Under the pieces are notes generated by a model. It saw nothing but the letters and a program-made list of their open reading frames with translations. It did no database searches and was not told where the DNA came from. Both the position numbers and the translations under genes were made by a program. DNA of 64,000 nucleotides from Thalassotalea_H castellviae (GTDB lineage Bacteria; Pseudomonadota; Gammaproteobacteria; Enterobacterales; Alteromonadaceae), in NCBI RefSeq assembly GCF_031846185.1, contig NZ_JAVRIF010000011.1, positions 61,193 through 125,192 on the forward strand, in the 5' to 3' direction. Shown in pieces: positions 53,802-62,282 of the stretch. Position 1 is the stretch's first letter; each line of letters begins with the position of its first letter.

Positions 53802-53886
53802 TAGTAGTTAATATTCCTGTATTTACAGTATATTATGATTAACAAGATTTATTCTATAATGTTTTATTAAGAAAAAGAGGTGTTTT

Positions 53887-54111
53887 ATGTCAGGTCAAGG
53901 TTCAGGTGGAAACGTATTAGCGGCTATTTGTAGTTTTTTTATTCCCGGCTTAGGCCAACTCGTTCAAGGTAGAATTTTAGCGGCGATATTCTTCTTTATC
54001 GCGATGGCAATTTCGTGGGTACTGGTTTGGTTATTAGTTGGTTGGATTTTAGTTCCTATCGTCTATTTATGGTGCATCATTGATGCTGCTCGTTATAAAT
54101 CCTCGGATTAG
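53887..54111 (+). CDS. Small TM2-like membrane protein
   Basis: The 74 residues contain two or three hydrophobic segments and the sequence FFIPGLGQLVQGRILAAIFF, close to the PGLGQLYxG signature of the TM2 domain, whose helix-turn-helix may sense membrane lipids. A Gly/Ser-rich start and a C-terminal YLWCIIDAARYK complete it. AAAGAGG lies before the ATG. It is 5 bp before the DUF2959 lipoprotein gene, so the two are probably one transcript. Function unknown. Confidence 0.7.
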   Translation: MSGQGSGGNVLAAICSFFIPGLGQLVQGRILAAIFFFIAMAISWVLVWLLVGWILVPIVYLWCIIDAARYKSSD

Positions 54112-54116
54112 CCAAT

Positions 54117-54758
54117 ATGTTTTATAAAACAATTATTCTAATATTTGCTTTGCTTTTGCTTAATGGTTGTCAATCAGCTTATTACTCAGCAATGGAGAAA
54201 GTAGGTACCCATAAAAGAGATATCTTAATTGACAGAGTTGAAGAAGCAACTACTTCTCAAGAGGAAGCGAAAGAAGAGTTTATTAGCGCCTTGGAGCAAC
54301 TCTCTAAATTAATCGCTTTTGATGGTGGTGAATTACAAACTCAATATGAATTAAGTAAAGATAGTTTTGAATCAAGTCAAGAAGCAGCAGAAGAGGTTTC
54401 AGCACGCATTGATGCGATTGAAGATGTTGCTGAAGCTTTATTCGATGAATGGCGTGATGAAATAAAGCAATACAGTAATCAATCACTTAAAAGACAAAGT
54501 GAGCGACAACTTAATACAACTGAAAAACGTTATTTAACTGTGATAAAAGCTATGCATAAAGCAGAAGATAGAATGTCACCCATTTTAGCTTCACTAAAAG
54601 ACAACATGCTTTATTTAAAACATAACCTTAATGCCAAAGCAATTGGCGCGTTAAAAGGTGAATATAAAGTAATTAAACAAGATATTGATCGTTTAATTAT
54701 GCAAATGAATCAATCGATTAAGGATTCACAAGCTTTTATTACCGCATTAAAATCTTAG
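54117..54758 (+). CDS. DUF2959 family lipoprotein
   Basis: The signal peptide ends in the lipobox LNGC with Cys 18. The mature part is almost all helix with heptad-like repeats (about 35-210), as in DUF2959 proteins: SAYYSAMEKVGTHKRDILIDRVEEATTSQEEAKEEFISALEQLSKL is characteristic. A long coiled coil attached to the membrane suggests a structural or spacing role, but none has been shown. It is downstream of the TM2-like gene. Confidence 0.8.
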   Translation: MFYKTIILIFALLLLNGCQSAYYSAMEKVGTHKRDILIDRVEEATTSQEEAKEEFISALEQLSKLIAFDGGELQTQYELSKDSFESSQEAAEEVSARIDAIEDVAEALFDEWRDEIKQYSNQSLKRQSERQLNTTEKRYLTVIKAMHKAEDRMSPILASLKDNMLYLKHNLNAKAIGALKGEYKVIKQDIDRLIMQMNQSIKDSQAFITALKS

Positions 54759-54764
54759 TATCGC

Positions 54765-54941
54765 TTACTGGTAAGGGTTTTTAAACTTAAAAGGATCTAA
54801 ATTAATCTCATTAATGGGATCAATATGTTGATTAACTTTAGCAAGAAGATCTGAAAGTTGTTTTATTTGGTCTGGGCCGGCAGCACCCTCTTCAAAAAGC
54901 CGGCTTAATTTTTGTAAGGTGATTAATTGTTCGGGAGACAC
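54765..54941 (-). CDS. Short conserved-looking protein (58 residues), GTG start
   Basis: A frame too short for the usual length cut-off but convincing: AAAGGA sits 7 bp before a GTG, and 58 codons run to a TAA 7 bp from the end of the DUF2959 gene on the other strand. Composition is protein-like: a first helix with SPEQLITLQKLSRLFEEG, a Gly turn, then DQIKQLSDLLAKVNQHI and a polar tail ending FKNPYQ. The helix pattern L..L..LFE resembles the start of the 61-residue protein upstream (54986-55171). Family unknown. Confidence 0.6.
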   Translation of the reverse strand: MSPEQLITLQKLSRLFEEGAAGPDQIKQLSDLLAKVNQHIDPINEINLDPFKFKNPYQ

Positions 54942-54985
54942 CGTTCATTCCTTTGGCAGAAATACTTAAATTTTTATAATTATGG

Positions 54986-55171
54986 TTATGAATTAATTGC
55001 GACTTTACGGGGTTGCTGATATGAAGTGCTCGAACGAGGTTGCTCGCGACCATCATTGATGAACTCGTTATACAAACTTTTTAATTCTCGTTTCTCAATG
55101 ATATTTGCACTTTCAGCAACCATTTTTTCAAACAAAGAATTTAATCTATTTAATTTGCTTTGTTCCATCAT
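54986..55171 (-). CDS. Short protein (61 residues), possible partner of the 58-residue gene
   Basis: Starts MMEQSKLNRLNSLFEKMVAES, a helix, then EKRELKSLYNEFINDGREQPRSS and a polar, basic tail (YQQPRKVAINS). The N-terminal LNRLNSLFE recalls LQKLSRLFE in the downstream 58-residue protein, suggesting an old duplication. Either of two adjacent ATGs may be the start; the ribosome site is weak (GCGGGATAA). The 44-bp gap to the next small gene allows one transcript. No function can be given. Confidence 0.55.
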   Translation of the reverse strand: MMEQSKLNRLNSLFEKMVAESANIIEKRELKSLYNEFINDGREQPRSSTSYQQPRKVAINS

Positions 55172-55540
55172 ATATTATCCCGCTTTCGCGAATACTCCAT
55201 TACTGTCATTAACATACAAGCGTTTTGTTACTTCATAATAAATTGTAGCAAACGTTTGATAATGCGCTAGTCACTATGAATGTATCAAAATGAAAAACAA
55301 ATGTTACTAGTTTGTATATGTAGTTTTAAATGTCATGATTAACAATGATTTAAAGTATTTTTATTTGTCACTATACAGGAAGAATAGTACGAATTCTGAT
55401 GGCAGTTTAAGATATGTCTTACATAATGAGATGTAAGTTATGACGTTTATCCTACAAAGTTAACAATAGGTTAACCGATACAAAAATACCGCATTATTCA
55501 GTGAACAATGCGGTATTTTATTAGATAAAATTAGTCGAGT
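55172..55540. other. Intergenic region before typA's 3' end
   Basis: About 370 AT-rich bases hold the typA terminator (55482-55519) and a short 7-bp hairpin (CTTACAT/ATGTAAG, 55418-55437). The promoter of the 61-residue gene should lie at the left. I see no other gene, RNA or repeat. Confidence 0.5.
55482..55519 (-). terminator. Terminator of typA
   Basis: AAAATACCGCATT and AATGCGGTATTTT form a 13-bp stem with an 11-nt loop. On the minus strand it is followed by TTTTTG. Confidence 0.85.
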
Positions 55541-57358
55541 TTATTTTGCTGCGCGACCTTCACGTTTACGATCAGACTCTTTTAAGAATTTTTTACGTAT
55601 ACGAATACTATCTGGTGTAACTTCTACTAACTCATCATTATCGATAAATTCTAACGCTTGTTCTAACGACATAATGATTGGTGGCGTTAAAGTTTGTGCT
55701 TCATCCGTACCTGATGAACGTACGTTTGTTAATTGCTTACCTTTAAGCGCATTTACTGTTAAGTCATTATCGCGTGAATGAATACCGATAATTTGACCTT
55801 CATAAATATCTAAACCATGTCCAATTAACATACGACCGCGAGATTGTAAGTTAAATAATGCGTTAGTTAACGCCTTACCAGTGGCATTAGCAATCATCAC
55901 ACCATTTAAACGTTGACCAATATCTCCGCCTTTATGTGGACCATATTTTAAGAAAGTATGGTAGATCAAGCCAGAACCAGAAGTAATAGTCATAAACTCA
56001 GTTTGGAAACCGATTAAACCGCGACTCGGCATGATAAAGTCCATACGGATACGGCCTTTACCATCAGGCGCCATATCTGTTAGTTCAGCTTTACGAACAC
56101 CCATTTTTTCCATGATGGTACCTTGATGCTCTTCTTCTACATCAATAGTAACAGTTTCATAAGGTTCTTCTATTTGACCATCAACTTCACGCATGATTAC
56201 TTCAGGACGAGAAACAGCTAATTCGTAGCCTTCACGACGCATATTTTCTATTAAAATACCTAAGTGAAGTTCACCACGGCCTGAAACTTTAAATTTGTCA
56301 GGATCGTCTAACTGTTCAACACGTAATGCTACGTTATGTACAAGCTCTTTATCTAAACGATCTTTAATATTACGCGACGTGACATACTTCCCTTCTTGAC
56401 CTGAAAACGGTGAAGTATTTACTTGGAATGTCATGTTGATTGTTGGTTCATCAACAGACAATGGTGGTAATGCATCAACTTCATTTGGACAACAAATTGT
56501 GTCAGAAATCTTGAGTTCACCTAATCCCGTAATCGCTATGATATCACCAGCATGTGCGATATCTGTTTCATGACGTTCAAGGCCTAAATAACCAAATACT
56601 TTACCCACTTTACCGTTATGAAGTTTACCATTTGCGCCTTCAACAGTAACTTGTTGGTTTGGTTTTACAGAGCCACGAGTAATACGTCCAACACCAATAA
56701 CACCTAGATATGAACTGTAATCAAGTTGTGATATTTGCATTTGAAACGCACCATCTTGATCTGCATTTGGTGGTGGAACTTGATCAACAATCGTTTGGAA
56801 AAGTGGCGTCATATCGGTGCCAACTTCACCTTCTTCCATTGAAGCCCAGCCATTTATTGCTGAAGCATATACCACTTGGAAATCTAATTGATCATCGCTA
56901 GCACCTAAATTATCGAACAAATCAAAAACTTGGTCCATTACCCATTCAGGACGAGCACCAGGCTTATCAATTTTGTTAATAACGACAATTGGCTTTAACC
57001 CTTGTGCAAAAGCTTTTTTCGTGACAAAGCGTGTTTGCGGCATTGGGCCTTCTTGCGCATCAACAATAAGAAGCACTGAGTCAACCATTGACATCACACG
57101 CTCAACTTCACCACCAAAATCAGCATGGCCAGGAGTATCAACGATATTTACACGATAATCGTTCCAGTTGATGGCAGTATTTTTAGCAAGGATAGTGATA
57201 CCACGTTCTTTTTCGATATCGTTTGAATCCATGACACGTTCTTCAAGACCATTTCTTGCGTCAAGTGTGCCTGACTGATCTAATAGTTTATCAACCAAGG
57301 TCGTTTTACCATGGTCAACGTGGGCGATAATCGCTACATTACGTAATTTCTCTAACAC
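55541..57358 (-). CDS. typA: Translational GTPase TypA/BipA
   Basis: TypA is an EF-G-like GTPase that helps 50S assembly, especially in the cold. G motifs: AHVDHGKTTLVD (G1), RGITI (G2), VDTPGHADFG (G3), NKIDKPGA (G4) and the SA of YASAING (G5). Domain II, two EF-G III/V-like domains and the TypA-specific C-terminal domain (ending GRAAK) fill 605 residues, normal length. It is divergent from glnA, an arrangement shared with E. coli. Confidence 0.98.
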   Translation of the reverse strand: MLEKLRNVAIIAHVDHGKTTLVDKLLDQSGTLDARNGLEERVMDSNDIEKERGITILAKNTAINWNDYRVNIVDTPGHADFGGEVERVMSMVDSVLLIVDAQEGPMPQTRFVTKKAFAQGLKPIVVINKIDKPGARPEWVMDQVFDLFDNLGASDDQLDFQVVYASAINGWASMEEGEVGTDMTPLFQTIVDQVPPPNADQDGAFQMQISQLDYSSYLGVIGVGRITRGSVKPNQQVTVEGANGKLHNGKVGKVFGYLGLERHETDIAHAGDIIAITGLGELKISDTICCPNEVDALPPLSVDEPTINMTFQVNTSPFSGQEGKYVTSRNIKDRLDKELVHNVALRVEQLDDPDKFKVSGRGELHLGILIENMRREGYELAVSRPEVIMREVDGQIEEPYETVTIDVEEEHQGTIMEKMGVRKAELTDMAPDGKGRIRMDFIMPSRGLIGFQTEFMTITSGSGLIYHTFLKYGPHKGGDIGQRLNGVMIANATGKALTNALFNLQSRGRMLIGHGLDIYEGQIIGIHSRDNDLTVNALKGKQLTNVRSSGTDEAQTLTPPIIMSLEQALEFIDNDELVEVTPDSIRIRKKFLKESDRKREGRAAK

Positions 57359-57490
57359 GGGCTTTTGCTCATAGGGCTATAATTGGGCGCGGATTATACA
57401 GGATTATTGCCGCTATAGCGACAACTAAAATATTAGCCCCCTATTTAATCTATGAACTAGAATACCCCAATATGATCCACAACACTTTCA

Positions 57491-57500
57491 TGCACCAATA
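57491..57500 (+). promoter_or_regulatory. NtrC half-site upstream of glnA
   Basis: TGCACCAATA carries one arm of an NtrC site. The same GCACCAATA recurs 22 bp downstream in the full site, so both face the same side of the helix. The other arm here (AAGAAC) is poor, so this may only assist cooperative binding. Confidence 0.45.
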
Positions 57501-57513
57501 AAGAACATTGACC

Positions 57514-57528
57514 GCACCAATATGGTGC
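57514..57528. promoter_or_regulatory. NtrC enhancer site of glnA
   Basis: GCACCAATATGGTGC fits the NtrC consensus GCAC-Y-N5-R-GTGC exactly and differs from an E. coli glnAp2 site only in the centre. It is about 86 bp before the predicted sigma-54 start point. Confidence 0.85.
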
Positions 57529-57579
57529 TAACCATTAACCTTAAAATAGCTAACCAGTTGTTTTTTAATCATTTAATGC

Positions 57580-57596
57580 TTGGCATGATAATCGCT
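57580..57596 (+). promoter_or_regulatory. Sigma-54 promoter of glnA
   Basis: TTGGCATGATAATCGCT matches the -24/-12 consensus TTGGCACGN4TTGCT at all but two fixed positions, with GG and GC at the required 12-bp distance. Predicted transcription start about 57607, giving a 55-nt leader. Together with the NtrC site this explains induction when nitrogen is scarce. Confidence 0.82.
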
Positions 57597-57662
57597 TATA
57601 ACGAAACATAAACATAATGCCTTGCATTTAATTATTTACGATAACTTCACTGGAGACACTCA

Positions 57663-59069
57663 ATGTCACAAGCAGTATTAGATTTAATCAAAGAAAACGA
57701 TGTAAAATTCGTTGATTTACGTTTTACTGATTCGAAAGGTAAAGAACAACACGTTTCGATTCCTCATCACCAAGTAGATGAAGACTTCTTCGAAGATGGT
57801 AAAATGTTTGACGGCTCTTCAATTCAAGGCTGGAAAGGTATCAACAAATCTGACATGGTTTTAATGCCTGATCCAGCTTCAGCAGTTTTAGACCCATTCA
57901 CAGATGCTGTAACATTAAATGTTCGTTGTGATGTCGTCGAACCAGATACTATGCAAGGTTATAGCCGTGATCCTCGTTCTGTGGCGAAACGTGCAGAAGA
58001 ATATTTACGCTCAACAGGCATTGCAGATACAGTTTTAATTGGTCCAGAGCCTGAATTTTTCTTATTTGATGACGTCCGTTTCCATACGGATATCAGTGGT
58101 TCTTTCTTCAAAGTTGATGATAAAGAAGCGGTTTGGAATTCTGGTACTGAATATGAAGAAGGCAATATGGGCCATCGTCCTGGTCTTAAAGGTGGTTACT
58201 TCCCTGTTTCTCCAGTAGATTCTTCACAAGATATTCGTTCTGCAATGTGTACTGTTATGGAAGAAATGGGCTTAGTTGTTGAAGCACATCACCATGAAGT
58301 TGCCACTTGTGGTCAAAATGAGATCGCATGTCGTTTTAACACGATGGTATTAAAAGCTGATGAAGTTCAAATTTACAAGTATGTTGTTCATAACGTTGCA
58401 CACGCCTATGGTAAAACAGCGACTTTCATGCCGAAGCCATTAGTTGGTGATAACGGTTCTGGTATGCATGTTCATCAATCTTTAGCAAAAGATGGTGTAA
58501 ACTTATTCTCTGGTGATAAGTACGGCGGATTATCTGAAATGGCGCTTTATTACATTGGCGGTATTATTAAACACGCTAAAGCATTAAACGCATTTACTAA
58601 CCCAGCAACTAACTCATACAAACGTTTAGTGCCTCACTTTGAAGCGCCAATTATGCTTGCTTACTCAGCAGCTAACCGTTCTGCATCGATTCGTATTCCA
58701 GTAGTACCATCTCCAAAAGCTGCTCGTATTGAAGTACGCTTCCCAGATCCAGCTGCAAACCCTTACTTAGCATTCTCTGCTTTGTTAATGGCTGGTCTTG
58801 ACGGTATCAAAAACAAAATTCACCCTGGTGATGCAATGGATAAAGATTTATATGACCTTCCAGCTGAGGAAGCATTATCAATTCCACAAGTTGCTACTTC
58901 ATTAACTGATGCTCTTGATGCATTAGAAGCAGACCGCGAGTTTTTAACTGCTGGTGGGGTGATGGATGATGATATGATTGATGCATATATTGAGCTTAAA
59001 CGAGCAGATTGTGAGTTATTAAATACATCAACTCACCCTGTTGAATTTTCAATGTATTATAGCGTTTAA
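57663..59069 (+). CDS. glnA: Glutamine synthetase, type I
   Basis: GlnA makes glutamine from glutamate, ammonia and ATP. The beta-grasp N-terminus contains KFVDLRFTDSKGKEQHVSIP; the catalytic barrel has MFDGSSIQGWKGINKSDM, GPEPEFFLFDD, NGSGMHVHQS (with the metal ligands) and KRLVPHFEAP. The adenylylation loop DLYDLPAEE with the modifiable Tyr is present, so GlnE control is likely. 468 residues. GGAGA precedes the ATG. It is followed by its own terminator, separating it from glnL-glnG. Confidence 0.98.
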   Translation: MSQAVLDLIKENDVKFVDLRFTDSKGKEQHVSIPHHQVDEDFFEDGKMFDGSSIQGWKGINKSDMVLMPDPASAVLDPFTDAVTLNVRCDVVEPDTMQGYSRDPRSVAKRAEEYLRSTGIADTVLIGPEPEFFLFDDVRFHTDISGSFFKVDDKEAVWNSGTEYEEGNMGHRPGLKGGYFPVSPVDSSQDIRSAMCTVMEEMGLVVEAHHHEVATCGQNEIACRFNTMVLKADEVQIYKYVVHNVAHAYGKTATFMPKPLVGDNGSGMHVHQSLAKDGVNLFSGDKYGGLSEMALYYIGGIIKHAKALNAFTNPATNSYKRLVPHFEAPIMLAYSAANRSASIRIPVVPSPKAARIEVRFPDPAANPYLAFSALLMAGLDGIKNKIHPGDAMDKDLYDLPAEEALSIPQVATSLTDALDALEADREFLTAGGVMDDDMIDAYIELKRADCELLNTSTHPVEFSMYYSV

Positions 59070-59094
59070 TCTACATTTAAAAGTCATTAAGATT

Positions 59095-59122
59095 AAAAAG
59101 CTCACTCTGGTGAGCTTTTTTT
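59095..59122 (+). terminator. Terminator of glnA
   Basis: AAAAAGCTCAC, loop TCTG, GTGAGCTTTTTTT. Perfect 11-bp stem with a T-tract. Confidence 0.93.
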
Positions 59123-59181
59123 GTGGCGAAAATTATATAATTTGATAGATTAAGGGTATATCGATTAAGTAAGGGATTTAT

Positions 59182-59709
59182 TTGACTAATTTGAAATTAT
59201 TCGTTGTCATGATTTTAACAATTGTGATTTCGTTACCAATATCAGCTACTTCGACTAAAATTTACGTTTGGCGCAATGCCGACGGTGTTTTAGTGTATTC
59301 TGATAGCCCCAAACCTGGCGCAGAAGAAGTAGACGTTAAAGAACCGAATAATATGTCTTCCTCCATCGACACTTCCATTTTAGATATCAATCCCAAAACC
59401 ATCGAAGAAAAATATCAAGTAGAAATATCTCAACCAGCAAACAATGCAACAATCAGAGATAACACTGGTTCTGTATATGTGTCTGGTCGTATTAAACCTA
59501 TTTTTAAACAAGGGTTAAAAATACAATTGAAACTTGATAACCAGCCCTACGAAAAACCACAAACCCACTCAATGTTTGTCTTACGAAATGTTGAACGTGG
59601 AGAACATCAATTAAAAATGGATTTAATTAACGATAAAGGCAAGGTAATTGCATCTTCTGAACCAGTAACCTTTTATATGCATAGAGCCTCAGTAATTCGA
59701 GCTAATTAA
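59182..59709 (+). CDS. DUF4124 domain-containing secreted protein
   Basis: A signal peptide (about 1-23) is followed by a DUF4124 unit (about 24-60; KIYVWRNADGVLVYSDSPKPGAEEV) and a C-terminal Ig-like beta domain (about 80-175; VEISQPANNATIRDNTGSVYVSGRI, FKQGLKIQLKLDNQPY). The start is TTG with an AAGGGA site; no in-frame ATG fits. Genes of this type sit between glnA and glnL in several marine gammaproteobacteria; whether it serves nitrogen control is unknown. Confidence 0.8.
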   Translation: MTNLKLFVVMILTIVISLPISATSTKIYVWRNADGVLVYSDSPKPGAEEVDVKEPNNMSSSIDTSILDINPKTIEEKYQVEISQPANNATIRDNTGSVYVSGRIKPIFKQGLKIQLKLDNQPYEKPQTHSMFVLRNVERGEHQLKMDLINDKGKVIASSEPVTFYMHRASVIRAN

Positions 59710-59760
59710 GCATTAAAAAGGTGCATTGAGCACTTTAACGGACTACACTTAATTAAAATC

Positions 59761-59775
59761 GCACCAAAACAGTGC
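59761..59775. promoter_or_regulatory. NtrC site at the glnL start
   Basis: GCACCAAAACAGTGC fits GCAC-Y-N5-R-GTGC exactly. It ends 11 bp before the glnL ATG, overlapping the ribosome-binding region. In E. coli an NtrC site at glnLp lowers glnLG expression; here the location would suit auto-repression. Confidence 0.7.
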
Positions 59776-59786
59776 GTTGAGAATTT

Positions 59787-60875
59787 ATGGTTAATTCAGA
59801 AAGCAATAATCAGCATAGTAAGCTTTATTATCAGCAAAACCTGCCTAATCAAATGGTAACGGCAGTCATTGTGCTAAATAAAGAATTACGTATTCAGTAT
59901 GTTAACCCCGCAGCTGAAGCGCTTTTAATTAAAAGTTTTAATAAATTAGCGGATCAACAGCTTAAGTCTATATTCTTTAATAATCCGATTAACGATAATC
60001 GCTTAAATCAATTACTCACCTCAGGACAAGAGTTTAGTGATAGCGATGTTATTTTGGAGTTTTTTGACCGGCGCAAAATTACAGTCGAAATCACGGCATC
60101 TTCCGTCGATTTTGATAAATCACCACACATTCTTCTCGAATTCAAGCAAATCGATCAGCAAAAACAAATTAGTGTCGAAGCTTTTCAACAACTCCAATGG
60201 GAATCAGCAAGAGATCTCATAAGAGGGTTAGCGCATGAAATAAAAAACCCATTAGGTGGATTGCGCGGTGCTGCTCAATTATTAAATAAAGAATTAGCAA
60301 CAGAGCAACAAGAATATACACAAATGATCATTGAGCAAGCTGACCGATTAACAAATCTAGTAGATCGATTATTAGGCCCTAATCAATTGCCAAATGTTTC
60401 TGATCAAAATATTCATGTGGTACTTGAAAAAGTTGCGCAACTAACGAGTTTTAATAAGCCTGAAAATGTCACCATAATCAAAGATTATGACCCTTCTATC
60501 CCTGACATTACTTTTGACCCTGACAAACTTCAACAAGCAATCTTGAATATCGTTAATAATGCGCTGCAAGTACTAGGTCCAGATGGCAAAATCACATTAA
60601 AAACTCGGGCTACCAGCAATAAAACCATCAACGGTAAGCGAATAAAACTTGCTATGCAGCTGAGCATTATTGATAACGGACCAGGTATTCCAGAAAAAAT
60701 TCAGAATACTTTGTTTTACCCTATGGTGTCGGGTCGTGCGAATGGTACAGGTTTAGGCTTATCTATTTCGCAAACATTAATTAATCAACATCGTGGCAAA
60801 TTATCTTGTATCAGCCAACCAGGCCATACTGAATTTATAATCATATTACCAATTACGGAAGCGACAAAATCATGA
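59787..60875 (+). CDS. glnL: Nitrogen regulation sensor kinase NtrB
   Basis: NtrB phosphorylates NtrC when nitrogen is low and is switched to phosphatase by PII. No membrane segment. A PAS domain (about 20-125; VTAVIVLNKELRIQYVNPAAEALL) precedes the HisKA helix with the phospho-His at 150 in GLAHEIKNPLGGLRG, and the ATPase domain with NIVNNALQ (N box), DNGPGIP (G1) and GTGLGLSIS (G2). 362 residues. Its stop overlaps the glnG ATG by 4 bp (ATGA). Confidence 0.97.
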   Translation: MVNSESNNQHSKLYYQQNLPNQMVTAVIVLNKELRIQYVNPAAEALLIKSFNKLADQQLKSIFFNNPINDNRLNQLLTSGQEFSDSDVILEFFDRRKITVEITASSVDFDKSPHILLEFKQIDQQKQISVEAFQQLQWESARDLIRGLAHEIKNPLGGLRGAAQLLNKELATEQQEYTQMIIEQADRLTNLVDRLLGPNQLPNVSDQNIHVVLEKVAQLTSFNKPENVTIIKDYDPSIPDITFDPDKLQQAILNIVNNALQVLGPDGKITLKTRATSNKTINGKRIKLAMQLSIIDNGPGIPEKIQNTLFYPMVSGRANGTGLGLSISQTLINQHRGKLSCISQPGHTEFIIILPITEATKS

Positions 60876-62272
60876 TCACAGAACAAGTATGGATTGTAGA
60901 CGATGACAGTTCAATCCGTTGGGTGCTAGAAAAAGCATTGTCAAACGCAAGCATTAGTGCGGCATCATTTGATAGTGCTGAAAACCTTCTAACCGCACTA
61001 GACCACGGGCAACCAGAGATAATTATTTCTGATATAAGAATGCCCAATATCGATGGCATGGAGCTGTTAAGCGATATTAATCATCGTTTCCCTAATATAC
61101 CTGTAATTATCATGACCGCGCATTCTGATCTTGATAGCGCAGTAAATGCATACCAAGGTGGTGCATTTGAGTACTTACCTAAACCATTTGATATTGATGA
61201 AGCGCTAGCACTAACTCGTCGTGCCTTAACCCATGCACAAGAATTAAAAGCTAAAACCCGAACGCAAGAAACTACTTCGGTACCTGTCGGTATTATAGGC
61301 GAAGCCCCTGCCATGCAAGAGGTCTTTAGAGCTATTGGCCGATTATCTCGCTCAAGCATTAGTGTGTTAATCAATGGCGAATCCGGTACGGGTAAAGAAC
61401 TCGTTGCTCATGCTTTGCATTTACATAGTCCACGAGCAAAAGAGTCTTTTATCCCTTTAAATATGGCAGCTATACCAAAGGATTTGATTGAGTCTGAACT
61501 CTTTGGACACGAAAAAGGTGCATTTACTGGTGCAAACACCGTAAGGCACGGGCGTTTTGAACAAGCACATAATGGCACTTTATTTTTAGATGAAATTGGC
61601 GATATGCCGCTGGATATTCAAACCAGACTCTTAAGAGTTTTAGCTGACGGCCAATTTTACCGTGTTGGTGGTCATTCACCGATAAAAGTTGATGTGAGAA
61701 TTCTTGCCGCAACACACCAAAATCTAGAGGATAGAGTTAATAATGGTGATTTTCGTGAAGACTTATTTCACAGACTCAATGTTATTAGAATACATATCCC
61801 TAGCTTGAGAGAAAGAAAAGAAGATATTGCTCAACTTGCGAATCACTTTTTAGTACAAGCTGCTCAAGAATTGAGTGTTGAGCCAAAAACATTAGAAAAA
61901 TCAACTTTAGAGTATTTATTAAATTGTGAATGGCCGGGTAATGTTAGACAACTTGAAAACATTTGTCGTTTCTTAACGGTTATGGCAAGTGGCAAAGAAA
62001 TACATATTAATGATTTACCTAGTGAACTTTCTGAAACTACTCCAACAATCACTGATAGCCAAAATAATTGGCAAGGTTTATTACAACAATGGGCAAATGA
62101 GCAATTAAATGCTGGAAATCAAGGGATAATCGATCATGCGTTACCCATTTTTGAAGAGATACTCATAAAATGCGCGTTAGCCAATACGAAAGGGCATAAA
62201 CAAGAAGCAGCTAAAAAGTTAGGTTGGGGAAGAAATACTTTGACTCGAAAACTTAAAGATTTGAATATGTAG
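60872..62272 (+). CDS. glnG: Nitrogen regulation response regulator NtrC
   Basis: NtrC~P activates sigma-54 promoters such as glnA's. The receiver (1-120) has the acidic pocket DDD and phospho-Asp 54 in SDIRMPNIDG. The AAA+ domain carries GESGTGKE (Walker A), the sigma-54-contact loop GAFTGA, and LFLDEIGDMPLD (Walker B). The Fis-type helix-turn-helix ends the protein (EAAKKLGWGRNTLTRKLKDL). 466 residues. It converges on the MerC-like gene with only 10 bp between stops. Confidence 0.98.
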   Translation: MITEQVWIVDDDSSIRWVLEKALSNASISAASFDSAENLLTALDHGQPEIIISDIRMPNIDGMELLSDINHRFPNIPVIIMTAHSDLDSAVNAYQGGAFEYLPKPFDIDEALALTRRALTHAQELKAKTRTQETTSVPVGIIGEAPAMQEVFRAIGRLSRSSISVLINGESGTGKELVAHALHLHSPRAKESFIPLNMAAIPKDLIESELFGHEKGAFTGANTVRHGRFEQAHNGTLFLDEIGDMPLDIQTRLLRVLADGQFYRVGGHSPIKVDVRILAATHQNLEDRVNNGDFREDLFHRLNVIRIHIPSLRERKEDIAQLANHFLVQAAQELSVEPKTLEKSTLEYLLNCEWPGNVRQLENICRFLTVMASGKEIHINDLPSELSETTPTITDSQNNWQGLLQQWANEQLNAGNQGIIDHALPIFEEILIKCALANTKGHKQEAAKKLGWGRNTLTRKLKDLNM

Positions 62273-62282
62273 CAAAAATTAA

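Noticed and set aside
59721..59733. GTGCATTGAGCAC upstream of glnL as a second NtrC site.
   Set aside because: The arms are in the reverse order with a 5-bp centre, which does not fit GCAC-Y-N5-R-GTGC. A small hairpin or chance is more likely.
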